Below are positions 8,345 through 16,749 of a DNA stretch of 39,006 nt, piece after piece. The stretch is taken from assembly GCF_001273925.1 (NCBI RefSeq), contig NZ_LIGG01000001.1, forward strand, positions 2,028,240-2,067,245. The letters run 5' to 3'. Each line of letters opens with the position of its first letter. Positions within the stretch are counted from its first letter, which is position 1. This stretch comes from Bacillus sp. FJAT-27251. Lineage in GTDB: Bacteria; Bacillota; Bacilli; Bacillales; Cytobacillaceae. The position numbers were made by a program, and so were the translations under genes. A model generated the notes under the pieces. It had not been told where the DNA came from. It worked only from the letters and a program-made list of their open reading frames with translations, and did no database searches.

Positions 8345-10257
8345 TATTTATCTTTCTGTAATGCCTCTTTTATTACCTGGCCTTCTATAAAACTTGGCGC
8401 GGGCAGGCCAAGGAGATGGTATACAGTGGGGGCAATGTCAAGCGTGGATACAGGGCCGATGATTGCATTTGTCTTTATCGCCGGGCCGGTGGCCATGAAC
8501 ACCGCCTGCAGTTCCTTCCTCCCCGGGTCACCGCCATGGCTGCCCAGCTCTTTTGTGGGCTGTACAGGATCACTCAGTTTGCTTCCCATCATATATCCGG
8601 GAGCAGCCATCAGTAACAGCTCGCCTGCATTCGGATGGCTCGTAACGGCTTTAGCAGCAGTTACTATTTCATACGGATAAATTCGGCTGCCAGGTAAATA
8701 AGTAAAAAAATGATTTGTTTTATCCTTAAAGGATTGCAAGGATTTCCCGGAGACGGAATCTGAAATAGCCTTAAAGTCATACCCCACCCCCTTTAAGCTT
8801 ATAGGAGCAACCAACGAGAATTTTTCAAATAAGCTGACCAGCTCCTTTTTAAGCTTCTCTTTCTCCTTGTCGGCCAGGTTTTTATTTAGATACACCTGTG
8901 CAGCCGAGCCGCTGGCAACGGCATAGGCATCTGAATGCTCCTTGTTAATTTGCCCATCGCTGTCAATTTTAAGATAGCCTTTATCCTTCAAAAGCTGATT
9001 AGGGGCAAGGATGGAATGGACAGGCTCCATCCCATGGTCTGAGGCAAGCAGGAAGTGGTCATTCTCCCCAAGGCTTTTAGCCATCCTGCCAACTATAGAG
9101 TCCGCAACTCGGTATGACCATTTCACGTAATTCATATATTCCGCAGACTTTTCTTTAGAATAGCCCGGCTGCCTGGGGTCTTCCAGCAAAAAGTGATGTG
9201 ACTCATGGTCGATATGGGGTATGTAGGCCATCAGCAGGTCGGGTCTATATTTGTCTTTAATGTGAAGGGTGACATCACTAACCCATTCCGCAAATCTCGC
9301 TCCGATTTCTTCATATTCTTTCCGTGTAATCCAGCCTTCCTCAAAGGCCTCGACATCTTCCTGGACAGGAAAAAAGCCGAATTGATGAATAATTTCTTCT
9401 TCAAACTCTTCGGGGCCGCCAAAAACGGCCGATTTGATTTCTGTCCGGTAAAAATAGGATTCTTCCAGGTTTTCATTAGCTTTCACCTTATACCAAAAGC
9501 CTGTGTTTTCATCTTTTATCTTCAGAGGGAAAGCTCCCCATTCCTGGTTTGTGGTATGTACCGTGTCTTTATCCAATTCTTCCGCACTTCTTAAGATAAA
9601 GGTGTCATATTTTTTTTCTGAATCATCTATGGTGTCAACTGCCACCAGGGATAGATGGAGATTGGGAGCATCTTTCAGCTGAACAGGAATCTTTGCTTCC
9701 ATAACAGGGCTGAAACTTTTAGGCACTGAATCCAGTTGGCCAGCGGGCTCGAAGGAAAGTTTTTCATAGGAGTGTCCAGACCATGTTTTACCATAATAGA
9801 CGGAATAGTCACCCTTCTCATCCGCACTTGGATTTGCCCCTGGAAACAAGACGGTAGCGGTGACCTTTCCGCTTTTTCGAGCTTCCGTCCATAGGGGAAT
9901 CTTATCAAGGTTTTCCTTAAAGGCATTTTCTTTCCTGGCTAAAGGCTCTTCAGGATCCTGCCATTTATTGCTGACCATGCCCGTTTCGGAAGGCAGAGCG
10001 CCTGTAGCCATCGCCGCATGGGAAGGTGCAGTCAGGGAAGGACTGACCGTACTGGAATGTACCGCTGCTATTCCACTGTCGGCAAGTGATTGAATATGTG
10101 GCAGAATCCCCTCCTGCATATATTGAAGGGTTAAATCATTCCTCATTCCGTCAACTGAAAGGAGAATGACTTTGTTATCATGCTCTTTGGCAAAGGCACC
10201 GGGTGCCAGCGAAAAGACCATTGATAAACATATGACAATGATGTACTTCTTTCTCAA
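8344..10257 (-). CDS. Secreted nucleotide pyrophosphatase/phosphodiesterase-family protein
   Basis: Exported hydrolase of the alkaline-phosphatase superfamily, ENPP type. A signal peptide (residues 1-23, cleavage after AFA) precedes the catalytic domain. Metal and nucleophile positions are visible: D36 in SVDGMR, the presumed nucleophile T76 in SPSLTAPSHAAM, a D/H pair in IPHIDHESHH, DHG in LLASDHGMEP and a late His in GSHGGDPGR. At 637 aa it is longer than minimal family members, mainly through a ~200-residue insertion after the nucleophile. I start at TTG 10257 because GGAGGG (10265-10270) is seven bases upstream; an earlier in-frame TTG at 10272 overlaps that site. The true substrate (nucleotide, phosphonate or phospholipid head group) cannot be read from the sequence. 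Confidence 0.85.
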   Translation of the reverse strand: MRKKYIIVICLSMVFSLAPGAFAKEHDNKVILLSVDGMRNDLTLQYMQEGILPHIQSLADSGIAAVHSSTVSPSLTAPSHAAMATGALPSETGMVSNKWQDPEEPLARKENAFKENLDKIPLWTEARKSGKVTATVLFPGANPSADEKGDYSVYYGKTWSGHSYEKLSFEPAGQLDSVPKSFSPVMEAKIPVQLKDAPNLHLSLVAVDTIDDSEKKYDTFILRSAEELDKDTVHTTNQEWGAFPLKIKDENTGFWYKVKANENLEESYFYRTEIKSAVFGGPEEFEEEIIHQFGFFPVQEDVEAFEEGWITRKEYEEIGARFAEWVSDVTLHIKDKYRPDLLMAYIPHIDHESHHFLLEDPRQPGYSKEKSAEYMNYVKWSYRVADSIVGRMAKSLGENDHFLLASDHGMEPVHSILAPNQLLKDKGYLKIDSDGQINKEHSDAYAVASGSAAQVYLNKNLADKEKEKLKKELVSLFEKFSLVAPISLKGVGYDFKAISDSVSGKSLQSFKDKTNHFFTYLPGSRIYPYEIVTAAKAVTSHPNAGELLLMAAPGYMMGSKLSDPVQPTKELGSHGGDPGRKELQAVFMATGPAIKTNAIIGPVSTLDIAPTVYHLLGLPAPSFIEGQVIKEALQKDK

Positions 10258-10365
10258 TGGATGTCCCTCCAAAAGTAACAGAATACATACATATTCCTCA
10301 TGGGTTTACTGTCCAAACATGCAACAGCGATTCCCTCCCATAGGGATTCTCCGGAAAAAATTGAT

Positions 10366-10392
10366 GTTTGGAGAAACTCTGTTCACGGGTAT
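10366..10392 (+). promoter_or_regulatory. Putative sigma-B promoter
   Basis: GTTTGG (10366-10371) and GGGTAT (10387-10392) are separated by 15 nt, close to the sigma-B consensus GTTTAA-N12..15-GGGTAT. It lies about 60 nt upstream of a DUF2382-type general stress gene, a family known to belong to the sigma-B regulon in Bacillus subtilis (ysnF). Confidence 0.6.
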
Positions 10393-10453
10393 ATCCTGAT
10401 TACCAGGAGAAATGTTGGTTTACCAGAATGATTTTTGAATGGAGGAAATATAT

Positions 10454-11326
10454 ATGGCTAAAGAAGTAGTTGGCGTTTTTGATAACCAGGAAGATTTAAT
10501 AGAAGCAATTGAAAGGTACAAAAAAGAGGGGTATTCTGTACAGGACTTTTCCATCATTGGAGACACGCCGGATTTGTCTCCTGCATTTGAAAATCGGACA
10601 GGCGTAGTGACGGAAGACGTAAGCAATGTTAACAGGGAAAATGAAAACAAGGGCGGTTTCTGGCAGAACCTGCTGAACGTTTTTGATGGCGATGATAATT
10701 TGGGCGGAAATTCACCTTCCTTGAGCGACAGGCTTGTTGGAGTGGGATTAACAGAGGATGCAGCAAGAGAATACGAAGGGGATGTCCGCAATGGCCGCAT
10801 TATTCTTCTGACGGAAGGGGCGGTACCCCAAGGCGGTGCTATTGCAACAGATACTGTCCGGAACTCTTATGCAGATTCTGTCAATTCATATGACAGAGCA
10901 GGAACTGATAGGGGAACAGATACAGTAGAACAGTCGCTTGAGCTAAAAGAAGAGCAGCTTGATGTTTCCAAAGAGCGCGTACAAGCCGGTGAAGTGGAAG
11001 TCCACAAGGAAGTTGTGGAAGACCAGGAAACCATTAATATTCCGGTAACACGGGAAGAGGTTTATGTAGAAAGGCGCGCTGTCAATGAAGAAACAGCGGA
11101 TACTGTAACCGATGATGATGAAACCATTCGAGTTCCAATCATGGAGGAAAAGGTGGAAGTCCATAAAAAACCGGTGGTAAAAGAAGAATTGGTCGTTGGC
11201 AAGCGTGAAGTGCAAGAAACAGAAAAGGTAAGGGAGAATGTGAAACGCGAGGAAGTCAGCATTGAATCAGAAGCTGAGGGACAGTTCACAGAGAGGAATA
11301 TGAGCAGCGATTATAAAGACCGATAA
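10454..11326 (+). CDS. General stress protein, YflT-like plus DUF2382 (YsnF-like)
   Basis: A 290-aa soluble, acidic protein. Residues 1-120 form a YflT/GsiB-17M-like domain (MAKEVVGVFDNQEDLIEAIE, GYSVQDFSIIG). Residues about 155-275 form the DUF2382 domain, built from repeated LKEEQLDVSKERV, VEVHKEVVEDQE, VYVERRAV and VEVHKKPVVKEE strands. The biochemical role is unknown; YsnF-type proteins are general stress proteins. I choose ATG 10454 with GGAGG at 10441-10445; the ATG at 10439 overlaps the Shine-Dalgarno. A sigma-B-type promoter lies upstream and a terminator directly follows, so the gene is monocistronic. Confidence 0.85.
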   Translation: MAKEVVGVFDNQEDLIEAIERYKKEGYSVQDFSIIGDTPDLSPAFENRTGVVTEDVSNVNRENENKGGFWQNLLNVFDGDDNLGGNSPSLSDRLVGVGLTEDAAREYEGDVRNGRIILLTEGAVPQGGAIATDTVRNSYADSVNSYDRAGTDRGTDTVEQSLELKEEQLDVSKERVQAGEVEVHKEVVEDQETINIPVTREEVYVERRAVNEETADTVTDDDETIRVPIMEEKVEVHKKPVVKEELVVGKREVQETEKVRENVKREEVSIESEAEGQFTERNMSSDYKDR

Positions 11327-11337
11327 GTCATAACTTT

Positions 11338-11367
11338 AGCCGCTTCCTTTTGGAGGCGGCTGTTTTT
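11338..11367 (+). terminator. Terminator after DUF2382 gene
   Basis: The stem AGCCGC...GGCGGCT has a TTCCTTTTGGA interior and is followed by GTTTTTG. Confidence 0.75.
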
Positions 11368-11457
11368 GTGTACCGTAAAAAGAGTTCCAGGCAATTGAAT
11401 AATAAATTTTGTGTGAACATACCTTACATATTTTTCGAAAATTTTTCTTTACATATA

Positions 11458-11486
11458 TTGTGCTGGGTCTAATAATTGCATATAAT
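11458..11486 (+). promoter_or_regulatory. Possible promoter of the sodium symporter gene
   Basis: A perfect -10 TATAAT (11481-11486) is preceded at 17 nt by a poor -35, TTGTGC (11458-11463). The distance to the GTG start at 11530 is suitable. The -35 is weak, so an activator may be needed, or the true promoter may lie elsewhere in this AT-rich gap. Confidence 0.4.
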
Positions 11487-11529
11487 TCAAAATATAGAGA
11501 AAATTTTAATAAGTTGGGGAGGGAAAGAA

Positions 11530-12987
11530 GTGGAAGCAATAGTAAACTGGCTTAATAGTGTGTTGTGGAGCACCCCGGTTATTTATATTTGTTTGGGTGT
11601 GGGGCTATTATTTTCTATTTTAACGAGATTTTTGCAAGTCAGGCATATTAAAGACATGGTTCAGCTTATGTTCAAAGGGAAAAGTTCAGCTGCCGGGGTT
11701 TCCTCATTCCAGGCTTTATCACTTGCTCTGTCGGGAAGGGTCGGGACAGGGAATATCGCTGGAACTGCGACCGCCATTGCTATGGGGGGGCCAGGTGCCG
11801 TTTTTTGGATGTGGGCAATTGCTTTTATAGGGGCAGGAAGTGCGTTTGTAGAATCTACATTGGGTCAAATCTATAAAGTCAAGCAGGATGGTGTTTACCG
11901 CGGGGGCCCGGCTTACTACATTGAAAAAGGGATCGGGATCAAGTGGTTTGCCGTCCTGTTTGCCATTTCAGCTCTCCTTGCCATGAGTATCCTTATGCCT
12001 GGAATCCAGTCTAACTCCATTGCATTGGGCCTTGAAAATGCATTCGGTTTAAGCCCGACCATTACAGGAATTATTCTGGTAATACTGCTGGGCCTGATTA
12101 TTTTTGGGGGCGTCAAAAGGATTGCGACTGTTGCGCAATACGCTGTGCCATTCATGGCAGTCGGCTATATCCTCGTAGCCCTGGTGATAATTGGAATGAA
12201 TATAACGGAGCTCCCCGGTGTATTTGCCCTGATTTTCAGCTCAGCCTTTGGAGCTGACTCCATGTTTGGAGGCATCATTGGCAGCGCCATTGCATGGGGT
12301 GTCAAACGGGGAATTTACTCGAACGAAGCGGGCCAGGGAACAGGGCCTCATGCAGCTGCAGCGGCCGAAGTATCACACCCTGCCAAACAGGGGTTGGTTC
12401 AGGCGTTTTCCGTATACATCGATACATTGTTTGTATGTTCCGCTACTGCATTTATGATCCTGTTTACGGGTTCCTTTAATACTGTAGGGCCTGATGGTAC
12501 TACACCACTTGTGGAAAACCTGCCGGGTGTTGAGGCGGGGCCAGGATTTACACAGGCAGCAGTGGAATCCGCCATTCCAGGGTTTGGAGCAGGATTTGTG
12601 GCCGTATCCCTATTCTTCTTTGCCTTTACAACAATCATGGCTTACTATTATATGGCTGAAACGAATATCGCTTACTTGACTAGAGGAAAAAACAGCAAAC
12701 CGGCTATGTTCGTGCTTAAAATTGTTATCCTTGGAGCAACTTTCTACGGAGCTGTCAAAACGGCTACACTGGCATGGGCATTGGGCGACGTAGGCCTTGG
12801 CCTGATGGTATGGCTGAACCTTATCGCTATTTTGATCCTGGCTAAGCCTGCATTGATTGCCCTTAAAGATTATGAAGAACAGAAAAGACAAGGACTTGAT
12901 CCTGTATTCAATTCTACAAAATTAGGCATTAAGAATGCTGAGTATTGGGAAGAAGAATATAAGATTACCGATAAGGAAGTTTCCTGA
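11530..12987 (+). CDS. Sodium:alanine/glycine symporter, AGCS family
   Basis: Integral membrane Na+/amino-acid symporter with about ten to eleven predicted helices over 485 aa. Family signatures are clear: SSFQALSLALSGRVGTGNIAG, MGGPGAVFWMW, YRGGPAYYIEKG, and the conserved block GVKRGIYSNEAGQGTGPHAA. The closest characterised relatives by pattern are AlsT-type alanine or glutamine carriers; the exact substrate cannot be called. The start is GTG 11530 because GGGGAGGG (about 11516-11523) is correctly spaced; a TTG 54 bases upstream in the same frame has no ribosome site. A terminator follows at once. Confidence 0.92.
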   Translation: MEAIVNWLNSVLWSTPVIYICLGVGLLFSILTRFLQVRHIKDMVQLMFKGKSSAAGVSSFQALSLALSGRVGTGNIAGTATAIAMGGPGAVFWMWAIAFIGAGSAFVESTLGQIYKVKQDGVYRGGPAYYIEKGIGIKWFAVLFAISALLAMSILMPGIQSNSIALGLENAFGLSPTITGIILVILLGLIIFGGVKRIATVAQYAVPFMAVGYILVALVIIGMNITELPGVFALIFSSAFGADSMFGGIIGSAIAWGVKRGIYSNEAGQGTGPHAAAAAEVSHPAKQGLVQAFSVYIDTLFVCSATAFMILFTGSFNTVGPDGTTPLVENLPGVEAGPGFTQAAVESAIPGFGAGFVAVSLFFFAFTTIMAYYYMAETNIAYLTRGKNSKPAMFVLKIVILGATFYGAVKTATLAWALGDVGLGLMVWLNLIAILILAKPALIALKDYEEQKRQGLDPVFNSTKLGIKNAEYWEEEYKITDKEVS

Positions 12988-12992
12988 CAGGA

Positions 12993-13025
12993 AAGAGGCT
13001 GGAGAAATCCCCAGCCTCTTTTTTG
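12993..13025 (+). terminator. Terminator after sodium symporter
   Basis: AAGAGGCTGG pairs with CCAGCCTCTT around a short loop and runs into six T residues. Confidence 0.88.
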
Positions 13026-13088
13026 TCTCCTGCATGAATGTCGCTGGAAATGGATGCCCTTATGGTGATCCCAGTCAGGGGCTGCTTC

Positions 13089-14354
13089 CTAAGAGAGGTT
13101 TTCCTTTCGGATATTTCTTTTGGAAGGAAACATAAAATGGAAGGCTGTGCCCTCCCCTTTGCTGCTTTCCACCTGAATTGTCCCCTTCATTGCCCGGACA
13201 ATGCTGTACACCACCATCATGCCAAGCCCTGTTCCTTTTCCTTCCTTGGTTGAATAATACGGTTCTCCCAGCCTGTCCAGCTGGTCTTTGCTCATCCCAA
13301 TCCCCGTATCTTTGATGGTAATCCCCACATGTGCGGGGGTGAAAAGTGTTTCAACGACCAATTCGCCACCTGAGGGCATGGCTTCAATGCCATTTTTCAG
13401 AACGTTTAAAAAACATTGGCGGAATTTTTGGCGATCCCCTTCAACAAAGCCAACCCCTGCAAAATCAGAAGTAATCCGAACGGAATTTTTATTGGCCAGT
13501 GGCTGAACAATCGTGAGTACATGGGCAAGTTCCCGCCTGATATTCAGGACTTCCACAGCTCCGAAGGAAGGCTTCGAAAAGGTTAGATAATCCTGAATCA
13601 CTTTCTCCGCTGATTCCAGTTCGCCCTTCACCAGGGAAAGGTACTCCTTACGCTTGGATGGCTGTACCCTGTCTTCCTGGAGCAGCTGTACAAATCCAAT
13701 TGCTGCTGTCAAGGGGTTGCGGATTTCATGTGAAATCGCGGCTCCCATTTGTTCAACCACCTCAAGCTTTTTAGACTTGATTAGGTGTTTTCTCATTAAT
13801 AAATTCTTCCTTACGAATTCGACAGAGTAAGCCAGGATGCATGTACCTAGTGATGGAATGATCAGATAGGCCATCCACACATCAAGTTTCTCATGGGGAG
13901 GATTGATCCATTCTATATGGACCACTGTTCCGAAACTTACTATGAAAGTCGCCAATACGGCAAAAATGATTCTCCATTTTGCTTTCTGGCCGATAAACCA
14001 AGGGTGGAGACGCCAGAGAGTGAACGCCAGCAACCCGTAAAAAAGAATGTGGGTGAAGACCCCGGCATCAATGCCGTCAAGGGCACGGGTCAGGATGGCT
14101 GTTGCTGCCAGCAGCGGGCCGACTCCCAGGTAAAGGCCGCCAATAATGACAGGTACATCCCGAAGGTCAAGTTTAATGGTGTCAGTCAGGTTATAAGAGA
14201 AAGCGAAACAAAGGAATATGCTCGATATATAGTAAAGCGTGGCGGTCCGCTTTGGAATGGAATTCATGCCTATGCGCTCTGTCCACATCAAGGATATATA
14301 CATGAAGATAAGCAAGAGGGATAAATTGAATAAAAAGTGCCTGGTTATTTCCAT
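13089..14354 (-). CDS. Sensor histidine kinase, KinB-like (orphan)
   Basis: Membrane sensor kinase. Residues 1-185 hold five to six transmembrane helices of the 5TMR-LYT type (DVPVIIGGLYLGVGPLLAA). A HisKA domain follows with phosphoacceptor H209 (MGAAISHEIRNPLTAAIGF). The HATPase domain carries N-box NVLKNGIEAM, G1 DTGIGM and G2 GKGTGLGMMVVYSIV. This architecture matches sporulation kinase KinB, which feeds the Spo0F phosphorelay. No response regulator is adjacent, as expected for a phosphorelay kinase. The start is uncertain: ATG 14354 (421 aa) with GGTGGTGAT (about 14359-14367) as ribosome site is preferred over GTG 14366 or ATG 14360. The output to Spo0A is inferred. Confidence 0.82.
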   Translation of the reverse strand: MEITRHFLFNLSLLLIFMYISLMWTERIGMNSIPKRTATLYYISSIFLCFAFSYNLTDTIKLDLRDVPVIIGGLYLGVGPLLAATAILTRALDGIDAGVFTHILFYGLLAFTLWRLHPWFIGQKAKWRIIFAVLATFIVSFGTVVHIEWINPPHEKLDVWMAYLIIPSLGTCILAYSVEFVRKNLLMRKHLIKSKKLEVVEQMGAAISHEIRNPLTAAIGFVQLLQEDRVQPSKRKEYLSLVKGELESAEKVIQDYLTFSKPSFGAVEVLNIRRELAHVLTIVQPLANKNSVRITSDFAGVGFVEGDRQKFRQCFLNVLKNGIEAMPSGGELVVETLFTPAHVGITIKDTGIGMSKDQLDRLGEPYYSTKEGKGTGLGMMVVYSIVRAMKGTIQVESSKGEGTAFHFMFPSKRNIRKENLS

Positions 14355-14525
14355 TAGCATCACCACCGCATTCAGACCGTCTTAGAAAAATTTTACATGC
14401 TTTGGCTGGATTCGACAATCCCTTTTGACAATTTTCAAACTATTTATTGCTTATTGGACATTTCCGCTAACTTCATTGGAAAACCACAATTTCTGAATCT
14501 CCATAAAGCGGCAATTTTAAGGAGG

Positions 14526-14600
14526 ATGTTAGAATCAATGAGAAGGGACCGTAAAAAGGTCTCTTTTTTAATGAAACCAAATGAGCATCTTGTTCGTTAG
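14526..14600 (+). other. Leader-like hairpin with a possible short peptide ORF
   Basis: AAGGAGG (14519-14525) directly precedes an in-frame ATG pair (14526 and 14538). The reading frame of 20-24 residues (MRRDRKKVSFLM...) ends with TAG at 14600, about 30 nt before the M15 peptidase start. Inside this frame lies a terminator-like hairpin, AAGGGACC (14543-14550)/GGTCTCTT (14558-14565) plus T-tract. It could be an attenuator or the end of a small RNA. Neither ATG has a well-spaced ribosome site, so the peptide is doubtful. Confidence 0.3.
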
Positions 14601-14630
14601 TATAAATAGAATGAAAGGAAGGATTTGCAG

Positions 14631-15197
14631 GTGAAAAAGAAAAGGTCCAATAGTGCGGTCCTGCCATTTATATTCGTGTTGGCTGTTCTGGTTCTATATT
14701 TTAAATTTCTTGACCAGCCAGGCTTGAATGAAGATATACCATTGCCTGAGGGCCTTCATCCCCATGTTGCCCAGCAGGCGGATCTGCTTGTCCGGAAGGC
14801 GGCAGACAAAGGGATTTCAATCATTATTACGGATGGATTCAGAAGTTTTGAAGAGCAGGATTCCTTATATGCCAGAGGGAGGACGGCTGGCGGGAACATT
14901 GTCACCCATGCCCAGGGCGGGGAATCCTTTCATAACTTTGGTTTAGCGGTTGACTTTGCCTTGAAGGCTGACAGCGGGAAAGCTCTTTGGAATATGGAAT
15001 ATGACGGCAATGGAAATGGCCAATCCGATTGGCTGGAAGTGGTTGATCTGGCTAAGGGACTTGGCTTTGAATGGGGAGGAGATTGGAAGAACTTCAAGGA
15101 CTACCCCCATTTACAAATGGATTTTGGGCTTACCATTCGAGATCTTCAGAGGGGGAAACGCCCACCCGGGCAGCCTTTGACCGTTGGAAACATGTAA
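14631..15197 (+). CDS. Membrane-anchored M15 peptidase (CwlK/VanY-like)
   Basis: Cell-wall peptidase with an N-terminal membrane anchor (residues 10-27) and an extracellular zinc peptidase domain of family M15. Zinc ligands are visible: H101 and D108 in SFHNFGLAVDF, and H160 in DYPHLQMD. The GFEWGGDWKNFKD block is typical of the L-Ala-D-Glu or D,D-peptidase subgroup (CwlK, phage endolysins), so it probably cuts peptidoglycan stem peptides. Residues 125-136 read DGNGNGQSDWLE, which fits an EF-hand-like calcium loop. I start at GTG 14631, seven bases after GGAAGGA; an in-frame TTG at 14625 is too close to that site. The length is 188 aa. Confidence 0.87.
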   Translation: MKKKRSNSAVLPFIFVLAVLVLYFKFLDQPGLNEDIPLPEGLHPHVAQQADLLVRKAADKGISIIITDGFRSFEEQDSLYARGRTAGGNIVTHAQGGESFHNFGLAVDFALKADSGKALWNMEYDGNGNGQSDWLEVVDLAKGLGFEWGGDWKNFKDYPHLQMDFGLTIRDLQRGKRPPGQPLTVGNM

Positions 15198-15200
15198 ACG

Positions 15201-15230
15201 AAGGCAGGCCAGATAAAGGCCTGCCTTTAA
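15201..15230 (+). terminator. Terminator after M15 peptidase
   Basis: AAGGCAGGCC (15201-15210) pairs perfectly with GGCCTGCCTT (15218-15227) and is followed by TAAATT. Confidence 0.75.
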
Positions 15231-15296
15231 ATTGAAACTTGGATGCTGTCCGGCTCCCGCGCTTGTCGAGGCTGGGCAAGGGCATATATACTCTTG

Positions 15297-16523
15297 TTAT
15301 TTATTTTGCGGAGCAGTCCTTAAATAAGGCTTGGCGAACTTTGAAAATTGCTTGATGACAAGTGTGGGACCACCCAATACAAATAAATATCTAGCTTCAA
15401 TCACTTGTTTCATAAAAGCCGCAAACAGTCCGCTGATTTTTAATCCAAATACATTGCCAACCGCGGCAGTGTTGCCAATGGAAGCAACCGTTCCCTTATG
15501 GCTGTATTGGAATTCACGCAAATTTTCTCCCCTTAGCGCGGCAAGGATATTTGGAGCGCACAGTTCAGCTTGCTGGATGGCCACTTGGGCAGTAGGCGGA
15601 AGAGCCTCTGTTTCGTTCTTCATAAAACGCGCTGCGTCTCCGATGCAAAAAACATTTTCCATGCCTTGAACCCTAAGGTGCCGGTCAACCTTGACCCTGC
15701 TTTTTTCAATTGGCAGTCCCAGCTTTTCAAGCAGGGTGTTGCCCCTGACACCGCCAGACCAAATTAAGGTTCTCGACGGCAGGGTAGTCCCGTTGTCAAG
15801 TTTGATGGAGGTGTCTGTGCATTCAAGTATTTTAGTTGAAGTCATGAGCTCAATTCCGTGCTTTTTCACATAATTGGAAGTATAGTCAATAGCCTTTTGA
15901 TCAAAGCCTGGCAGGACAGACCCCGAAGCCTCCACGTTGATGATTCTTGTCTCCGAAACGGGGATATTGTGGATCTTGCACATTCCCGGAATGGCTTCCG
16001 CCAGTTCTCCAATCATTTCGATTCCTGTAAAACCGGCACCGGCAACCACAAAGGTCAGCCTGGAAGGGTCCCGGTCTTCCTTGTAGGTTTCGAACTGATG
16101 CAGGATGTGATGGTAAATGGCTTTAGTACTCCTGAAGCTGCGGATTTTAAAAGCGTTCTCCTTGACACCAGGAATCCCAAAGGTATCTACTTCAAAACCG
16201 AGGGAAAGCAGCAAATAATCATAGGAAACTTTTTCGCCATTTTCAAGATGGACTTGCTGGCTGGTAAAGTCTACTGAATCAATGACGCCTTTTTTGAACC
16301 GGATCTTTTCGGACTGAATCAGATTTGGGATATGCATGGTTATTTTATCGTCAGTGGCTGTACCGGCCCCGGTTTTATGCAGCTGTGTCGCAATATAATG
16401 ATAATCATGCTTATTGATAAGAGTAACTTCTGCCTCTCCCACTCTTAAGAGTTTGTCCAGCTTTCTGCAAGTAACCAGTCCCCCGTATCCTCCGCCAAGA
16501 ATAACAATTTTTTTTGTTTTCAA
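15297..16523 (-). CDS. ndh: Type II NADH dehydrogenase (NDH-2)
   Basis: Membrane-associated flavoenzyme that passes electrons from NADH to menaquinone without pumping protons. The 408-aa protein has the FAD Rossmann motif GGGYGG at residues 10-15 and the NAD-binding motif VVAGAGFTGIEMIGELAE near residues 157-174. The conserved FAD block CIGDAARF is present, as is a C-terminal amphipathic segment (LKISGLFAAFMKQVIEARYLFVLGG) for membrane attachment. The start is TTG 16523, seven bases after AAGGAG; upstream in-frame codons have no ribosome site. The 5' leader carries two Rex-type boxes, in line with redox control by the NADH-sensing repressor Rex known for Bacillus subtilis ndh. It is monocistronic. 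Confidence 0.9.
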   Translation of the reverse strand: MKTKKIVILGGGYGGLVTCRKLDKLLRVGEAEVTLINKHDYHYIATQLHKTGAGTATDDKITMHIPNLIQSEKIRFKKGVIDSVDFTSQQVHLENGEKVSYDYLLLSLGFEVDTFGIPGVKENAFKIRSFRSTKAIYHHILHQFETYKEDRDPSRLTFVVAGAGFTGIEMIGELAEAIPGMCKIHNIPVSETRIINVEASGSVLPGFDQKAIDYTSNYVKKHGIELMTSTKILECTDTSIKLDNGTTLPSRTLIWSGGVRGNTLLEKLGLPIEKSRVKVDRHLRVQGMENVFCIGDAARFMKNETEALPPTAQVAIQQAELCAPNILAALRGENLREFQYSHKGTVASIGNTAAVGNVFGLKISGLFAAFMKQVIEARYLFVLGGPTLVIKQFSKFAKPYLRTAPQNK

Positions 16524-16562
16524 GATAACTCCTTCTTTCTGGTAAATGATAGGTAAAATATA

Positions 16563-16578
16563 TGTGAAATGAATCACA
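16563..16578. promoter_or_regulatory. Rex-like box 2 (imperfect)
   Basis: TGTGAAATGAATCACA matches TGTGAA-N4-TTCACA with one mismatch. It lies about 40 nt upstream of the ndh TTG start, between the hairpin and the ribosome site. Confidence 0.5.
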
Positions 16579-16595
16579 AGATTTTCGGGAAAAAT

Positions 16596-16612
16596 AAGCG
16601 GGCAACCCGCTT
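16596..16612. other. Terminator-like hairpin in the ndh leader
   Basis: AAGCGGG (16596-16602) pairs perfectly with CCCGCTT (16606-16612) around a 3-nt loop. Both strands are followed by a T-rich run (TATTTTT on minus, TTGTTTG on plus). It lies inside the predicted 5' untranslated region of ndh, between the two Rex-like boxes, where it could act as an attenuator. Confidence 0.5.
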
Positions 16613-16621
16613 TTGTTTGTA

Positions 16622-16637
16622 TGTGAAAATATTCACA
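16622..16637. promoter_or_regulatory. Rex box 1 (perfect half-sites)
   Basis: TGTGAAAATATTCACA contains both perfect Rex half-sites TGTGAA and TTCACA with the usual 4-nt centre. It lies just downstream of the predicted ndh transcription start, where bound Rex would block transcription when NADH is low. Confidence 0.75.
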
Positions 16638-16655
16638 TTGTTAAGGTATGGTTTT

Positions 16656-16684
16656 ATAATACGATATAAGAAGGGCTTCTTCAA
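16656..16684 (-). promoter_or_regulatory. Putative ndh promoter
   Basis: On the minus strand, -35 TTGAAG (16679-16684) and -10 TATTAT (16656-16661) are spaced by 17 nt. The transcription start would be near 16649, giving a leader of roughly 125 nt that contains both Rex-like boxes and the hairpin. Confidence 0.55.
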
Positions 16685-16749
16685 TTGGTCCTATTAAAGA
16701 AATTATTACGAAAGATTGACATTATACAATGTAAGGGCTTTAAAGATTA

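Noticed and set aside
11448-11486. TTTACA as -35 partner of TATAAT before the sodium symporter
   Set aside because: The spacing is 27 nt, too long for a sigma-A promoter.
16632-16660. A plus-strand promoter (TTCACA-17 nt-TATAAT) overlapping the Rex box
   Set aside because: It matches consensus well but no plus-strand gene follows until 17575, beyond the repeats, so it is probably a by-product of the AT-rich palindromes. It could still drive an unannotated RNA.
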